A stretch of 64,000 nucleotides of DNA from Winogradskya consettensis. GTDB taxonomy: Bacteria; Actinomycetota; Actinomycetes; Mycobacteriales; Micromonosporaceae. Of this stretch, positions 7,704 to 17,420 are shown in pieces. The position numbers were made by a program, and so were the translations under genes. The stretch covers positions 124,001-188,000 of the forward strand of contig NZ_BOQP01000022.1 of assembly GCF_018332715.1 (NCBI RefSeq), in the 5' to 3' direction. A model generated the notes under the pieces. It saw only the letters and a program-made list of their open reading frames with translations, searched no databases and had not been told where the DNA came from. Every line of letters begins with the position of its first letter. Within the stretch, counting starts at the first letter, position 1.

Positions 7704-10700
7704 TTAGCTGACTGCGTACGCCCGGATGACGGTCTGGGTGACCGCACCCTTCACCGAAGCCCGCAGGGACACGAACCCGGCACCGGCCGGGCTGCGCACC
7801 ACGGCGACCCGGTCGGCACCCGAGCCGCTGACCGGCACGCGCCGCCAGGTCTTCCCGTCGTCGAACGACGCCTCGACCGTGACCGCGCCGACCCGCGACT
7901 TGACCTGCTGGTCGACGTGGACCGGGATCGACAGCGCCCTACCCGCCCGGGCCGTGTTGTGCTCGTCCAGCGCCGGGTTGAACCGGACAGTGGAGAGCGG
8001 CAGCCGCACCGGCGCCTCCCCCTCGGTGTGCGCGGACCGGAACGTCCACGTCGCGGCGACACTCGTGGACAGCGTGTGCGGCGCACTGCGCGTCGCGGTC
8101 AGCTCGAGGCGGTAGTCACCGGCGGCTGCCGGCACCTCGAACTCGCCCCACTCGGCGTCGGTCGCGGAGACCAGCGTGCCGTTGCGGTAGAGCGCGAGCT
8201 TGGCCGAGTCCAGCGTCGAGAAGCCGGGGCGGCCGGGGCCCTCACCGTGCGTGGGCGGCTGGGCGTAGATGGTGTCGCCGACCCGGGTCACGTAGTCATA
8301 CGGGTAGGAAGGCTTGGCCACGCTGGGTGCGAAGACGGCCTTGTTCCATTCCTGACGGTACGTGTGACCGGCCTTGAACGCCGTCGCCGGCTCGAAGGAG
8401 GCGCTGACGTCCACCGGCCAGTCGTCCTCGGTCGCCGGCGGCAGCTCCTGGTAGAAGTCGCCGGCCCACTGCACGCCCTTCTCGGTGTTCACGTATTCGG
8501 TGCGCTGGAACGGCAGGTCGAACGGGATGAGCACCGACCAGCCACCGCCGTTGCCGTACTGGGCCGAGTTGCCCTTGACGCCGTACGCCCCGGTTGCCTC
8601 GGTCGCGTACTTCGCCTTGAGGGTGGCCAGCTCGCGGGGCTTGACCGTCCTGGTCAGCCCGTCGAACATCACGCCGTCCTTGAACCAGGCGAAGTCATAC
8701 GTGTACGGGCTGTTGCGCACCGACCCCGCGGCGTCGGGCTTCGCGAACCCGGCGTTGATCGAGCTGCTGAATCCCGCCTCCGGCGTGCGATCGCCGAGCT
8801 GCCCGGTGAACACCGGGTAGGTCTCGTCGCCGAGCGCCCCGGCACCGATCCCGTAGTCGTCGCCCCGCCAGTCGGCGCTCGCGGCGAGCAGCGTGGTGAG
8901 CGCCTCCGGCTTCGGCTTGGTGATCGCCACGGGCTTGGTGACCCGGGCGTCGATGCTGACCGTGGCGGGCCCGTCGATGGTCCGCCGCGGGTCCGCGAGC
9001 AGGGCGGTGTCCACCTCACCGATGAACGAGTAGATGCCGTAGTCGCCCTTGGGCAGCCGCTTCTTGCCGCTGGCGCCGTAGATGTCGTAGAAGGCGAGGG
9101 TATCGAGGTTGAAGAAGACCGCGTAGCCGTTCTCGGCGGGGGTGCCGTCGCGGTTGATCATCTCGTAGCCGACGTCGTAGCTCTCCGGCTCGCGGAACAC
9201 GCCGACCGGGGCCTCGACCTTGAGCCCGCCGGGGCCGGTCGCCGTGAGGTAGCCGCTGTGGAAGCCGTCCGCCACGTCGGCGCTGGTGTCCGCGGTGACC
9301 GTGGTCGTCGCGGTGCCACCGGCCGGCACGGTGAGGGTGGTGTCGGCGACGCTGAACACCGCCGCGGGCGCGGAGAGCGCCAGCGTGAGCGTGACCGGGT
9401 CGGGCCCGTCGTTGCGGTAGGTCACCGTCTTCGTCTCGGGCTGGTCGTCGTCGTGCGGCCAGAGACCGCCCTGGAAGCTGACCGTGCCCTCCTGGACCGC
9501 GACCTGCTGGGTGATCGCGCGGGCCACGTCGACGCGGCCGGCGCCCTGGCCGTACACGTTGACGCCCGCGGTCGGCTTGGCCGCTCCCATGAGGACGGTC
9601 TTGCGCTGCTGCGGGCTCCAGCCCGGGTGCTGCTGGGTGAGGATCGCGGCGGCGCCGGCGACGTGCGGCGTCGCCATCGAGGTGCCGGAGAGGCTCGAAT
9701 ACTGCGGGAGCGGCGCGGGGCCACCGATCTGGTCGTGCGCCGCCCGGGCCGCGACGATCTCGACGCCGGGGGCGGTGATCTCGGGCTTGATGGCGTTGTC
9801 GCCGATCCGCGGGCCGCGGCTGGAGAAATCGGCGAGCTGGTCGTCGCGGTCCACCGCACCGACCGCGAGGGCCGCGTCGGCGGTGGCGGGCGAGCCGACC
9901 GTGGCGTCGCCGCCGGAGTTGCCGGCCGCGATCACGAACAGCGTGCCGAACTGGGCGGTGAGATCGTTGACCGCGGCTTCGAGGGGGTCGATGCCCTCGG
10001 TGTCGCCGCCGCCGAGGCTCATGTTGATGACCGGCGCCTTGCCCGCGGCCCAGGACATGCCTGCGAGGATGTCGGACTCCTCGCAGAACTGGTCGCCGCA
10101 GACCTTGCCGATGACCAGTTTCGCGCCGGGTGCGACACCGCGGTAGCGGCCGCCCGACGCGGCACCGGTGCCCGCGATGGTCGACGCGACGTGGGTTCCG
10201 TGGCCGACCGTGTCGTCGGTGTCGGGCGCGGTGGTGAAGTTCTGCGACTCGGCGATCTGCCCGGCGAGGTCGGGGTGGGTGGCGTCGATGCCCGTGTCGA
10301 GGATCGCGACCTTCACGCCGGTGCCGTCGAGCCCTGCCTGCCAGGCCGCCGGCGCACCGATCTGCGGGACGCTGACGTCGAGGCTGATCTTGCGCGTGCC
10401 GTCCAGCCAGATGTGCTCGACACCGGCGCTCAGGGCGCGCGCTGACTGCGTACCCGTGGTCAGGGATTTCCAGAGCCCCGCACGGCCCCGCAGGTCGGCA
10501 CGGACCGCGAGCGCCCCGACCACCGGCAGGTCACGCGTCACCCGCGCGCCTTCGATGGAGGTCGCGGCTTTTGCCTGCTTGTTCTTGCTCTTGGGATACG
10601 CGACCAGCAGCGGGAGCTCGTCGGAATAGCCCCCGGCGATCAGTGACGTGACGTCGAAGAGCCGCTGGTCGACGCGACCCGCGCGCAGCAGGGGCAGCGC

Positions 10701-10970
10701 GTCGGCGGGGATCACGGACCGGCCCTGCTTGGTCTTCGTGCTGATGAAGCGCATCCCGGCACGCCCCGGTCCGGGCTGGACGGAGGTGGCGCCGCTCTTG
10801 GTGACCGTGACCCGGTCCCCGGTGATCAGGGTGACCGACGTGCCTTGCCCCGCCGCCGGAGAACCGGCCGGAGACGATGACGCTGGTGCCGCGGAACTTG
10901 GTGCGGCGCCCACCAGGGTGCCGGCGGTGACGATGCCCGCTACCAGCGCGGGCAGGGTTGATCGACGCAT
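7704..10970 (-). CDS. Secreted subtilisin-like serine protease (S8 family)
   Basis: 1088 residues. The ATG at 10970 is preceded by GGGGGAGGAC, a strong ribosome site, and begins MRRSTLPALVAGIVTAGTLV, a Sec signal ending near SSAAPA; an in-frame start at 11054 is rejected. After a propeptide comes the catalytic domain with Asp (VAILDTGIDATHPD, ~residue 223), His (VGHGTHVASTIAG, ~258), oxyanion Asn (VIAAGNSGGD, ~350) and Ser (LSGTSMATPHVAG, ~428). About 600 residues of beta-rich C-terminal sequence follow, probably fibronectin-like or adhesion domains. The gene immediately upstream on the same strand encodes a subtilisin-inhibitor-like protein. Confidence 0.94.
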   Translation of the reverse strand: MRRSTLPALVAGIVTAGTLVGAAPSSAAPASSSPAGSPAAGQGTSVTLITGDRVTVTKSGATSVQPGPGRAGMRFISTKTKQGRSVIPADALPLLRAGRVDQRLFDVTSLIAGGYSDELPLLVAYPKSKNKQAKAATSIEGARVTRDLPVVGALAVRADLRGRAGLWKSLTTGTQSARALSAGVEHIWLDGTRKISLDVSVPQIGAPAAWQAGLDGTGVKVAILDTGIDATHPDLAGQIAESQNFTTAPDTDDTVGHGTHVASTIAGTGAASGGRYRGVAPGAKLVIGKVCGDQFCEESDILAGMSWAAGKAPVINMSLGGGDTEGIDPLEAAVNDLTAQFGTLFVIAAGNSGGDATVGSPATADAALAVGAVDRDDQLADFSSRGPRIGDNAIKPEITAPGVEIVAARAAHDQIGGPAPLPQYSSLSGTSMATPHVAGAAAILTQQHPGWSPQQRKTVLMGAAKPTAGVNVYGQGAGRVDVARAITQQVAVQEGTVSFQGGLWPHDDDQPETKTVTYRNDGPDPVTLTLALSAPAAVFSVADTTLTVPAGGTATTTVTADTSADVADGFHSGYLTATGPGGLKVEAPVGVFREPESYDVGYEMINRDGTPAENGYAVFFNLDTLAFYDIYGASGKKRLPKGDYGIYSFIGEVDTALLADPRRTIDGPATVSIDARVTKPVAITKPKPEALTTLLAASADWRGDDYGIGAGALGDETYPVFTGQLGDRTPEAGFSSSINAGFAKPDAAGSVRNSPYTYDFAWFKDGVMFDGLTRTVKPRELATLKAKYATEATGAYGVKGNSAQYGNGGGWSVLIPFDLPFQRTEYVNTEKGVQWAGDFYQELPPATEDDWPVDVSASFEPATAFKAGHTYRQEWNKAVFAPSVAKPSYPYDYVTRVGDTIYAQPPTHGEGPGRPGFSTLDSAKLALYRNGTLVSATDAEWGEFEVPAAAGDYRLELTATRSAPHTLSTSVAATWTFRSAHTEGEAPVRLPLSTVRFNPALDEHNTARAGRALSIPVHVDQQVKSRVGAVTVEASFDDGKTWRRVPVSGSGADRVAVVRSPAGAGFVSLRASVKGAVTQTVIRAYAVS

Positions 10971-11033
10971 GCGTCCTCCCCCATGGACCGGGACCGCCCC
11001 GGTCACAGGGATAGACGCTTTACGATGAGACGA

Positions 11034-11061
11034 GGGTTTCGCGTCGTTCTGCAAGAAACCC
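11034..11061 (-). terminator. Possible terminator between inhibitor and protease genes
   Basis: A 7-bp stem GGGTTTC/GAAACCC with a 14-nt loop lies 10 bp after the inhibitor stop codon. It would allow partial read-through into the protease gene or separate the two units. Confidence 0.4.
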
Positions 11062-11070
11062 GACAGAGAC

Positions 11071-11469
11071 TTAGAAAAGCATCAAATCGCTGGTCGCGCG
11101 CTCCATCTCGCATCGATTGCCATAGGTTTTCGACCAGTCAACCTTCTTGCCGTGCCACTGACCCTTGACAGTCGCGGTGATCGGTGAGTACTCCATTGTG
11201 CACATCGCCCCGGTGGGCTTGATCTTGTCAGGATCGCCGTGCGCCTTGGCGAGCGCCTTGCAGGCCTTGCCCTTCTTCGGATGCGGCCCACCGGCGGGAT
11301 CGCAGCGCAGGACCACCGCCGCGGCGTACCCCTCGTCGGCCAGATAGCTCACCTCGAGCTCGCTCTGCTTGGGCCGCGCAGGCTCCGCAAACGAAGCCGC
11401 AGGCTGCGCGGCCGCGGGCGAGGCGACGCCCAGCACCAGGACCGCCGACAGCACGAGTGTGCGGATCAT
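11071..11469 (-). CDS. Subtilisin inhibitor-like (SSI family) secreted protein
   Basis: 132 residues. The ATG at 11469 starts MIRTLVLSAVLVLGVASPAA, a signal peptide; seven more in-frame codons upstream (11490) are possible but would put charges before it. The mature part has the SSI layout: a strand with VVLRCDPAGGPHPKKGKAC, AKAHGDPDKIKP, then the reactive-site loop GAMCTMEYSPIT and the end NRCEME. By alignment with Streptomyces subtilisin inhibitor the P1 residue should be the Met after CT, a residue that favours subtilisin inhibition; Glu at P1' is unusual. The four cysteines could form the two family disulfides. Its position next to an S8 protease makes that enzyme the obvious partner. Confidence 0.85.
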   Translation of the reverse strand: MIRTLVLSAVLVLGVASPAAAQPAASFAEPARPKQSELEVSYLADEGYAAAVVLRCDPAGGPHPKKGKACKALAKAHGDPDKIKPTGAMCTMEYSPITATVKGQWHGKKVDWSKTYGNRCEMERATSDLMLF

Positions 11470-11511
11470 GACCCGTTCCCCCATCTTCAAAAAGGGACAT
11501 ATACGGTCACG

Positions 11512-14500
11512 TTACCGGAAATCGCGGGAGGCCGGGGTCACCGGCGGGGTGAGCGCCTCCAGCCGATCCGCCACCAGGTTGAGCACGCCCTCGGACTTCT
11601 CCAGCAGCCCCCGCACGACCAGCGCCGAACTGGTCCGGGCCACCCGCCGGTAGCGCAGCCACAGCCCCGGCGAGCAGGTGACGTTGAGCATGCCGGTCTC
11701 GTCCTCCAGGTTGATGAACGTGACCCCGCCCGCCGTCGCCGGGCGCTGCCGGTGGGTGACGATGCCACCGACCCGGATCCGCGTGCCGGACTCGACCCGG
11801 CCCAGCCGGTTGATCGCCAGCGCACCCCGCCGGTCCAGCTCCCCGCGGATGAACTGCGCCGGGTGCGCGTCCGGGGAGAGCCCGGTCGCCCACACGTCCG
11901 CGACCAGCTTGTCCACGTCGCCCATGCCGGGCAGGACCGGTGCGGTGGTGCCGGTGACGGTGCCCGGCAACCGGTCCGGCCGGTCCTGCGCCGCCGCCCC
12001 CGCCGCCCAGAGCGCCTCGCGTCGGGAGAGACCGAAACCCGCGAAGGCGTCAGCGGTGGCGAGGGCCTCCAGGTGCGTGGCCGAGCAGCCCGTACGCCGC
12101 GCAAGATCCGCCATGTCCCGATACGCGCCGTGCTCGTGCCGCTCCCGCTCGATCGTCTTCGCCAGCTCCTCGCCGAGCGACCGCACGCTGCCCAGCCCCA
12201 TCCGGACCGCCGGCCCGCCCAGCCCCCACGTGTGCGGTGGTTCGTGTTCGGCCGACCCCCACCGGGTCGACGGGGTGGACTCCAGGACTGCCGCCGCGTC
12301 GCTGAGGTTGATGTCCGGGCGGCGCACCTCCACCCCGTGCCGGCGCGCGTCGTCGACCAGCGACTGCGGCGAGTAGAAACCCATCGGCTGCGCGTTGAGC
12401 AGGGCCGCGCAGAACGGTGCCGGGTGGTAGCGCTTGAGCCACGCGCTCGCGTACACGAGATAGGCGAAACTCATCGCGTGACTCTCCGGGAATCCATAGT
12501 TGGCGAATGCCGAGAGCTTCAGAAACAGGTCGTCGGCGAGTTCTCCGACGATGCCCCGTTCCGCCATCCCCTCGTACAGCCGGCGCTTGATCCGGTCCAT
12601 CTTCTCGGCGGACCTTTTTGATCCCATCGCGCGGCGCAACTGATCGGCCTCGGACGGGTCGAACCCCGCGACGTCGATGGCGAGCTGCATGAGTTGTTCC
12701 TGGAACAGCGGCACGCCCAGGGTTTTCTCCAATGCATTACGCATCAACGGATGCGGGTAGGTGACCGGCTCCAGCTTGTTCTTGCGCCGGATGAACGGGT
12801 GCACCGAGCCACCCTGAATCGGCCCCGGCCGGATCAGGGCGACCTCGACGACCAGGTCGTAGAACTCCGATGGTTTCAGCCGTGGCAGCGTCGCCATCTG
12901 CGCCCGGCTCTCGACCTGGAAGACACCGACCGAATCGGCCCGGCACAGCATCTCGTAGACCTCGGGATCGTCCAGCCGCATGGTGCCGATATCAAGATCA
13001 GATTCGATCATGTCGTACGCGTAGTGCAGCGCCGACAACATCCCGAGCCCCAGCAGGTCGAACTTCACCAACTCGATCGCCGCGCAGTCGTCCTTGTCCC
13101 ACTGCAGCACCGTGCGGCCCGGCATCCGCCCCCACTCCACCGGGCACACCTCGATGATCGGCCGGTCGCAGATCACCATGCCGCCCGAGTGGATGCCGAG
13201 ATGCCGCGGGAAACTCTGCACCTGATTGGCGAAGTCGACGACGTGCTCGGGGATGTCCTGCACGTCGAGCGTGGCGACGCTGCCCCACCGGTCGATCTGC
13301 TTGCTCCACGCGTCCTGCTGTCCCGGTGAGAACCCGAACGCCTTCGCCATGTCCCGCACCGCCGACCGGGGCCGGTACGAGATCACGTTCGCCACCTGCG
13401 CGGTGTGCTCCCGCCCGTACTTGCCGTAGACGTGCTGGATCACCTCCTCGCGCCGGTCCGACTCGATGTCCACGTCGATGTCCGGCGGCCCGTCCCGCTC
13501 CGGCGCCAGGAACCGCTCGAACAGCAGGTCGTACTCCACGGCGTCCACATTGGTGATACGCAGCGCGTAACAGACCGCCGAGTTCGCCGCCGAGCCCCGC
13601 CCCTGCGCGTAGATCCTGTTGTCCCGGCAGAACTTCACGATGTCGTACACCACGAGGAAGTAGCCCGGGAAGTCCAGCTCCTCGATCATCCGCAGCTCGT
13701 GCTCCAGCTGCGCGTACGCCTTCGGATGCGCCTGCGGTGGCCCGTAGCGGTCCTGCGCGCCCCGCATGGTCAGCTCGCGCAGCCAGCTCATCTCGGTGTG
13801 CCCCGGCCCGGTCTCGAACGCGGGCAGCCGCGGCGCGACCAGGTTCAGGTCGAACGCCAGGTCCTCGCCGTACATCGCGGCGTTCTCCACCGCACCCGGG
13901 TAGGCCGCGAACCGCCGTTTCATCTCGGCGGCGCTGCGCAGGTGCGCCGTCCCGGCGGCGGGCAGCCACCCGTCCATGTCGTCGAGGCTGCGCCGGGCTC
14001 GCACGGCGGCCAGCGCGGTCGCCAGCCGGCGCCGGCCCGGGGTCGCGTAGTGCACGTTGCCGGTCGCGACCACTTCGAGGCCCCGGCTGCCGGCCAGCTC
14101 GTAGAGCACGTCGTTGCGGTCGTCGTCGTACGGGTCGCCGTGCGCGGTCAGTTCCACCACGACGTTCCCGCGCCCGAACAGATCCACCAGCCGGTCCAGC
14201 TCCCGCGCCGCACCGGTCACGCCCTCGGCGGCGAGCGCCCGCGGGACACTGCCCTTGCGGCAGCCGGTCAGCACCAGGACGTGGTCCTTCAGGACTTCCG
14301 CGATCTGTTCCAGATCACCGTACGCGGGTTTGCCCTTCTCCTTCCCGTCCAGCTGACCTCGCGAGATCGTCCGGGCCAGGCGCGCGTACCCCTCGGGGCC
14401 GTGCGCGAGGGCGAGCAGATGACGGCCCTCGGGATCGGCCTCGCCGTTCTGCGGTTTCGCCAGATCCAGCGACAACTCCGCGCCGAAGATCGTGGGCAGC

Positions 14501-14850
14501 CCCAGCTCCCGGGCCGCCTGCGAGAACCGCACCACCCCGTAGAACCCGTCGTGATCGGTCACGGCGAGCGCGGTCAGCCCCAGCCGCGCCGCCTCCTCGG
14601 CCAGTTCCTCGGGATGGCTCGCGCCGTCGAGGAAGCTGAAGTTGGTGTGGCAGTGCAGCTCCGCGTACTTGTCCTTCGCGGGAGCACGGATGAGCGCAGG
14701 CGCCTCGTACGGCTCCCGCTTGCGACTCCACGCCGGCGAGTCCCCGCCGTCCCCGTCCACCGCGAGCGGATCAACAACCCGCAGATGCCGCTTACCGGAC
14801 AGCGCCCCCTCGAGCTCCCCCCACGACACCCGCGGGTTGTGAAAACTCAT
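11512..14850 (-). CDS. dnaE2: Error-prone DNA polymerase III alpha subunit (mutasome polymerase)
   Basis: 1112 residues, the usual DnaE2 size. A PHP domain opens the protein (YAELHCHTNFSFLDGASHPE, then ALAVTDHDGFYG). The palm catalytic acids lie in GPPDIDVDIESDRREE near residue 455. Fingers, HhH and a C-terminal OB domain (RIRVGGIVTHRQRP, FINLEDETGML) follow. DnaE2 performs damage-induced mutagenic bypass with ImuB and ImuA'. It starts 10 bp downstream of imuB and is the last gene of the operon. A large antisense open frame across this locus is a GC-composition artefact. Confidence 0.96.
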   Translation of the reverse strand: MSFHNPRVSWGELEGALSGKRHLRVVDPLAVDGDGGDSPAWSRKREPYEAPALIRAPAKDKYAELHCHTNFSFLDGASHPEELAEEAARLGLTALAVTDHDGFYGVVRFSQAARELGLPTIFGAELSLDLAKPQNGEADPEGRHLLALAHGPEGYARLARTISRGQLDGKEKGKPAYGDLEQIAEVLKDHVLVLTGCRKGSVPRALAAEGVTGAARELDRLVDLFGRGNVVVELTAHGDPYDDDRNDVLYELAGSRGLEVVATGNVHYATPGRRRLATALAAVRARRSLDDMDGWLPAAGTAHLRSAAEMKRRFAAYPGAVENAAMYGEDLAFDLNLVAPRLPAFETGPGHTEMSWLRELTMRGAQDRYGPPQAHPKAYAQLEHELRMIEELDFPGYFLVVYDIVKFCRDNRIYAQGRGSAANSAVCYALRITNVDAVEYDLLFERFLAPERDGPPDIDVDIESDRREEVIQHVYGKYGREHTAQVANVISYRPRSAVRDMAKAFGFSPGQQDAWSKQIDRWGSVATLDVQDIPEHVVDFANQVQSFPRHLGIHSGGMVICDRPIIEVCPVEWGRMPGRTVLQWDKDDCAAIELVKFDLLGLGMLSALHYAYDMIESDLDIGTMRLDDPEVYEMLCRADSVGVFQVESRAQMATLPRLKPSEFYDLVVEVALIRPGPIQGGSVHPFIRRKNKLEPVTYPHPLMRNALEKTLGVPLFQEQLMQLAIDVAGFDPSEADQLRRAMGSKRSAEKMDRIKRRLYEGMAERGIVGELADDLFLKLSAFANYGFPESHAMSFAYLVYASAWLKRYHPAPFCAALLNAQPMGFYSPQSLVDDARRHGVEVRRPDINLSDAAAVLESTPSTRWGSAEHEPPHTWGLGGPAVRMGLGSVRSLGEELAKTIERERHEHGAYRDMADLARRTGCSATHLEALATADAFAGFGLSRREALWAAGAAAQDRPDRLPGTVTGTTAPVLPGMGDVDKLVADVWATGLSPDAHPAQFIRGELDRRGALAINRLGRVESGTRIRVGGIVTHRQRPATAGGVTFINLEDETGMLNVTCSPGLWLRYRRVARTSSALVVRGLLEKSEGVLNLVADRLEALTPPVTPASRDFR

Positions 14851-14859
14851 CGCTCGTCC

Positions 14860-16479
14860 TCAGTCATATACCGCTTCGATCGCCCAATGCCCCGCCACGA
14901 GCGACAACAGAAAAGCCCGCCCATCCGCCACCGCCACCTGGAACCGCGCCCGCCGCCGCGCCTCCCCCGCCGCCCACCACCGCTCATCCACCGGCCACGG
15001 CCCCGCCCACCCCACAATCTCCGCCGGCCCGCCCCCGTCCAGCTGCAGAAACCCGGGCGTCCCGGTCAGCTCGAGCCGCGCACTCACCCCCACCAGCGCC
15101 CCACCGGCATCCAGCACCACGACCGGCTCCGGCCGCGGAAGGACCAGCGCGGGCGCGGGCACCGGCAGCCGCCCGGGCCACTGCGGCCCCTGCCCAGCTT
15201 CGACCGGCACTTCCTCTTCCCGCACTTCAAGATCAACTGCTGTTACGGGTACGACGTGAGCGCCCGGTCGCGCCGCCACGCGCTCGTCCCCCCACGGGAC
15301 AAACCGGATCTGGTCGTCGGCGGACCGTCCCCCGCTCGCCACCGCGGTGAGCACCGCCTCGGGCCCGAGCAACCCCTGCACCCGGCTCAGCGCCCGATGC
15401 GCCCGCTCCCGTTCGGCCCCCGCGTCCCCCCACAGCCCCGGCTGCAGTCCGAGATGGACGATCACCCCGTCGGGCACCAGCCGCAGCCGGATCAGCCCCG
15501 CGGCCGGTTTCGCCGTTTTGTTGCGGGCCGCCCGGTTCAGCCACCCGTCCAGCTGCCACCGCACCCGTTCCGCGATCGCCGCCGCCGTGAGCAGCCCGTC
15601 ATGGCGCCAGACCCGCTGCAACTCCAGGCCGTCGGCGGTGACAGCCTCGATGCCCAAACGAGTGCAAGCCATCCCGTACGCCGCCAGCCGGTCATGCAAC
15701 TTCTCCGCCAGCACCCGCCCCGCGAACGCCGCCACGTCGACCCGCTCGAGGGGTTCATCCTCGTAGAACCCGGTCACCTGCAGATCCGGCGGCGGCTCCC
15801 GCACCGCCAACGGCCGATGATCGAGCCCCGCCGCGAGCCGATGCGCCAGCGCCCCGTCGAACCCGAACCGGCTCAACACGTCACCCCGAGGAAGCTGAGC
15901 AAACCCCCCGAGCGTCCTGATCCCCAGCCGCTTCAACAGATCGGCCAGCTCCGGCCGCTCCAGCGCCTCAACCGCAATCCCCGCCAGAAACTCCTTCGTA
16001 CGCCCCGCCTCGACAACTTTGCTGTCCCGAGCAGCCAGCCCCGCCGCGAACACCCCCTCGGCGATACCGATCTGGCTTTCCACCCCGCAGGCCTGCGCGA
16101 TCTGCTCGATGATCCGCTCAGCCGCGAGCTCCTCCCCGCCGAAGTAACGCGCAGGCCCCCGCGCCACCACGGCGCACGCCCCCGGCTGCACCACCTCCAC
16201 CCCCGCGGCAACCTCCTCCACGGCGGCCACCACCGGCTCGAACGCCCGCGCATCCCGCGCCGGATCATGCTCGACAACGGTCAGCTGCGGGCACCGGCTC
16301 TGCGCCTCCCTGCGCCGCAACCCCTTCCGTATCCCCTCAGCCCGAGCCGCCTCCGAACAGGCAACAACCCGATTGGCCCGCAACACGACCACCGCCCCCG
16401 CAGCCGAAACCCCCTCCACGATCTCCGCCGCAGCAACCGGCCAATCCGGACACCAGACCAGCAACGTCCGCACACTCAC
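14860..16479 (-). CDS. imuB: ImuB, catalytically inactive Y-family polymerase homologue of the mutasome
   Basis: 539 residues from GTG at 16479, which overlaps the imuA' stop in a GTGA; an open frame extending to 16998 is rejected. The N-terminus TLLVWCPDWPVAAAE replaces the metal-binding DMDAFF of active Y-family enzymes, and the second acidic motif is missing, as in known ImuB proteins. HhH (LLKRLGIRTLGGFAQLPRGD) and little-finger regions are kept. The C-terminal tail is the part that normally contacts the beta clamp, ImuA' and DnaE2; a clamp-binding motif could not be assigned with certainty. Confidence 0.93.
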   Translation of the reverse strand: MSVRTLLVWCPDWPVAAAEIVEGVSAAGAVVVLRANRVVACSEAARAEGIRKGLRRREAQSRCPQLTVVEHDPARDARAFEPVVAAVEEVAAGVEVVQPGACAVVARGPARYFGGEELAAERIIEQIAQACGVESQIGIAEGVFAAGLAARDSKVVEAGRTKEFLAGIAVEALERPELADLLKRLGIRTLGGFAQLPRGDVLSRFGFDGALAHRLAAGLDHRPLAVREPPPDLQVTGFYEDEPLERVDVAAFAGRVLAEKLHDRLAAYGMACTRLGIEAVTADGLELQRVWRHDGLLTAAAIAERVRWQLDGWLNRAARNKTAKPAAGLIRLRLVPDGVIVHLGLQPGLWGDAGAERERAHRALSRVQGLLGPEAVLTAVASGGRSADDQIRFVPWGDERVAARPGAHVVPVTAVDLEVREEEVPVEAGQGPQWPGRLPVPAPALVLPRPEPVVVLDAGGALVGVSARLELTGTPGFLQLDGGGPAEIVGWAGPWPVDERWWAAGEARRRARFQVAVADGRAFLLSLVAGHWAIEAVYD

Positions 16480-17420
16480 GCCGTCCCCACCACACTCAGC
16501 GCCGCCCCCATGGCCTTCGCAGGCACACCCGCCTGCTTGATGGCCGTAGGCACAGCCGCCGGGTTCGTGGCCGCAGGCACAGCCGTTGGGTTCGTGGCCG
16601 CAGGCACAGCCGTTGGGTTCGTGGCTGCGGCAGCGGGCACGCCCACCGCCGCGGGCTTCGCGTGGTTCGGCGGCGGGATTCTCGCCACCCCCGACGCCAT
16701 GGCCGGCATCCACATGGTCAGCTCCTTGGGCCGCCCGGCCGCCCCCCGCCCCCGGGCCACCACGGTGACCTTCCGCCGCCGCAACCGCCCGTGCCCCTCC
16801 CCGAGCCCCTCCCAGCGCCCCTGGGTGACCTGCAGGGTGACATCGGCACCGTCCCAGCTCCCGTACGGCACGAGAACACACCCCCGCTGCCGCGCCCGAG
16901 CCGCCAACCGCCCGGCCACCCCCGCGGAAACCCGCCCCGGAGCAGCCAGAACAACAACATCGACCCCGTCGATGAGCGCGGCGACCACCGTGGGCCACTC
17001 CGGCCCCGGGTTGGGCACGAACGCCAGCCGATCAAGCGCAATCCCGCTCTCCGCCGCAGCCAGCGCCCCCAGCGAGGGAACCCCCACCACGGCACACCAC
17101 GACCCCGCCCTCGACGCAGCGGAAAGAAGCGCAAGCAGAAGCGAAGCACCCCCGCTCCCCGAAACCTCCCCCACCCAACGCCCCACCCCGCCCAATGCCT
17201 GCACGGGACTCGCCGGGACGGGCACCCGACCGGCCCACTCCCGCTCCCCGGCGCCTCCCACGGCGACAGTGCTCCCCCGCCGGAGTCCCCGCCACGGAAG
17301 CAGATTCCCCAGCGCCGGAGGAACGGGAAGAATTCGCTGCGTCCCCCCGTCGTCGACGGCCCCCGCAGGCCGGACAAGCTCGGCAAGCGCCGCAGCCCCA
17401 CCGACCATCCGCCCGGCCAT
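16476..17420 (-). CDS. imuA': ImuA' , RecA-like mutasome accessory protein
   Basis: 314 residues upstream of and overlapping imuB by 4 bp. The central part has a RecA-like beta sheet pattern (STVAVGGAGEREW where a P-loop would sit, ASLLLALLSAASRAGSWCAVVG, GVDVVVLAAP, GCVLVPYGSWDGADVTLQV) but the Walker A lysine is absent. This matches actinobacterial ImuA', required with ImuB and DnaE2 for induced mutagenesis. The last ~70 residues carry an imperfect nine-residue repeat, VPAATNPTA, which I do not expect in the family and which reflects a DNA repeat. ATG 17420 is used; 17408 is an alternative. Confidence 0.85.
   Translation of the reverse strand: MAGRMVGGAAALAELVRPAGAVDDGGTQRILPVPPALGNLLPWRGLRRGSTVAVGGAGEREWAGRVPVPASPVQALGGVGRWVGEVSGSGGASLLLALLSAASRAGSWCAVVGVPSLGALAAAESGIALDRLAFVPNPGPEWPTVVAALIDGVDVVVLAAPGRVSAGVAGRLAARARQRGCVLVPYGSWDGADVTLQVTQGRWEGLGEGHGRLRRRKVTVVARGRGAAGRPKELTMWMPAMASGVARIPPPNHAKPAAVGVPAAAATNPTAVPAATNPTAVPAATNPAAVPTAIKQAGVPAKAMGAALSVVGTA
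16534..16641. repeat. 27-bp tandem repeat in the 3' part of imuA'
   Basis: Two identical 27-bp units (16561-16587 and 16588-16614) are flanked by diverged copies on both sides, about four copies in all. Each unit encodes nine residues of a Pro/Ala/Thr/Asn linker in frame, so copy changes would not disrupt the reading frame. Confidence 0.8.

Noticed and set aside
7701..10445. 914-codon plus-strand open frame antisense to the S8 protease
   Set aside because: Arg/Gly/Val-rich composition with no domain; it is the third-position shadow of the real minus-strand gene, which has a signal peptide and catalytic triad.
14860..16998. Extension of imuB to 16998
   Set aside because: It overlaps imuA' in another frame; the GTG at 16479 gives the normal ImuB N-terminus and a 4-bp overlap.
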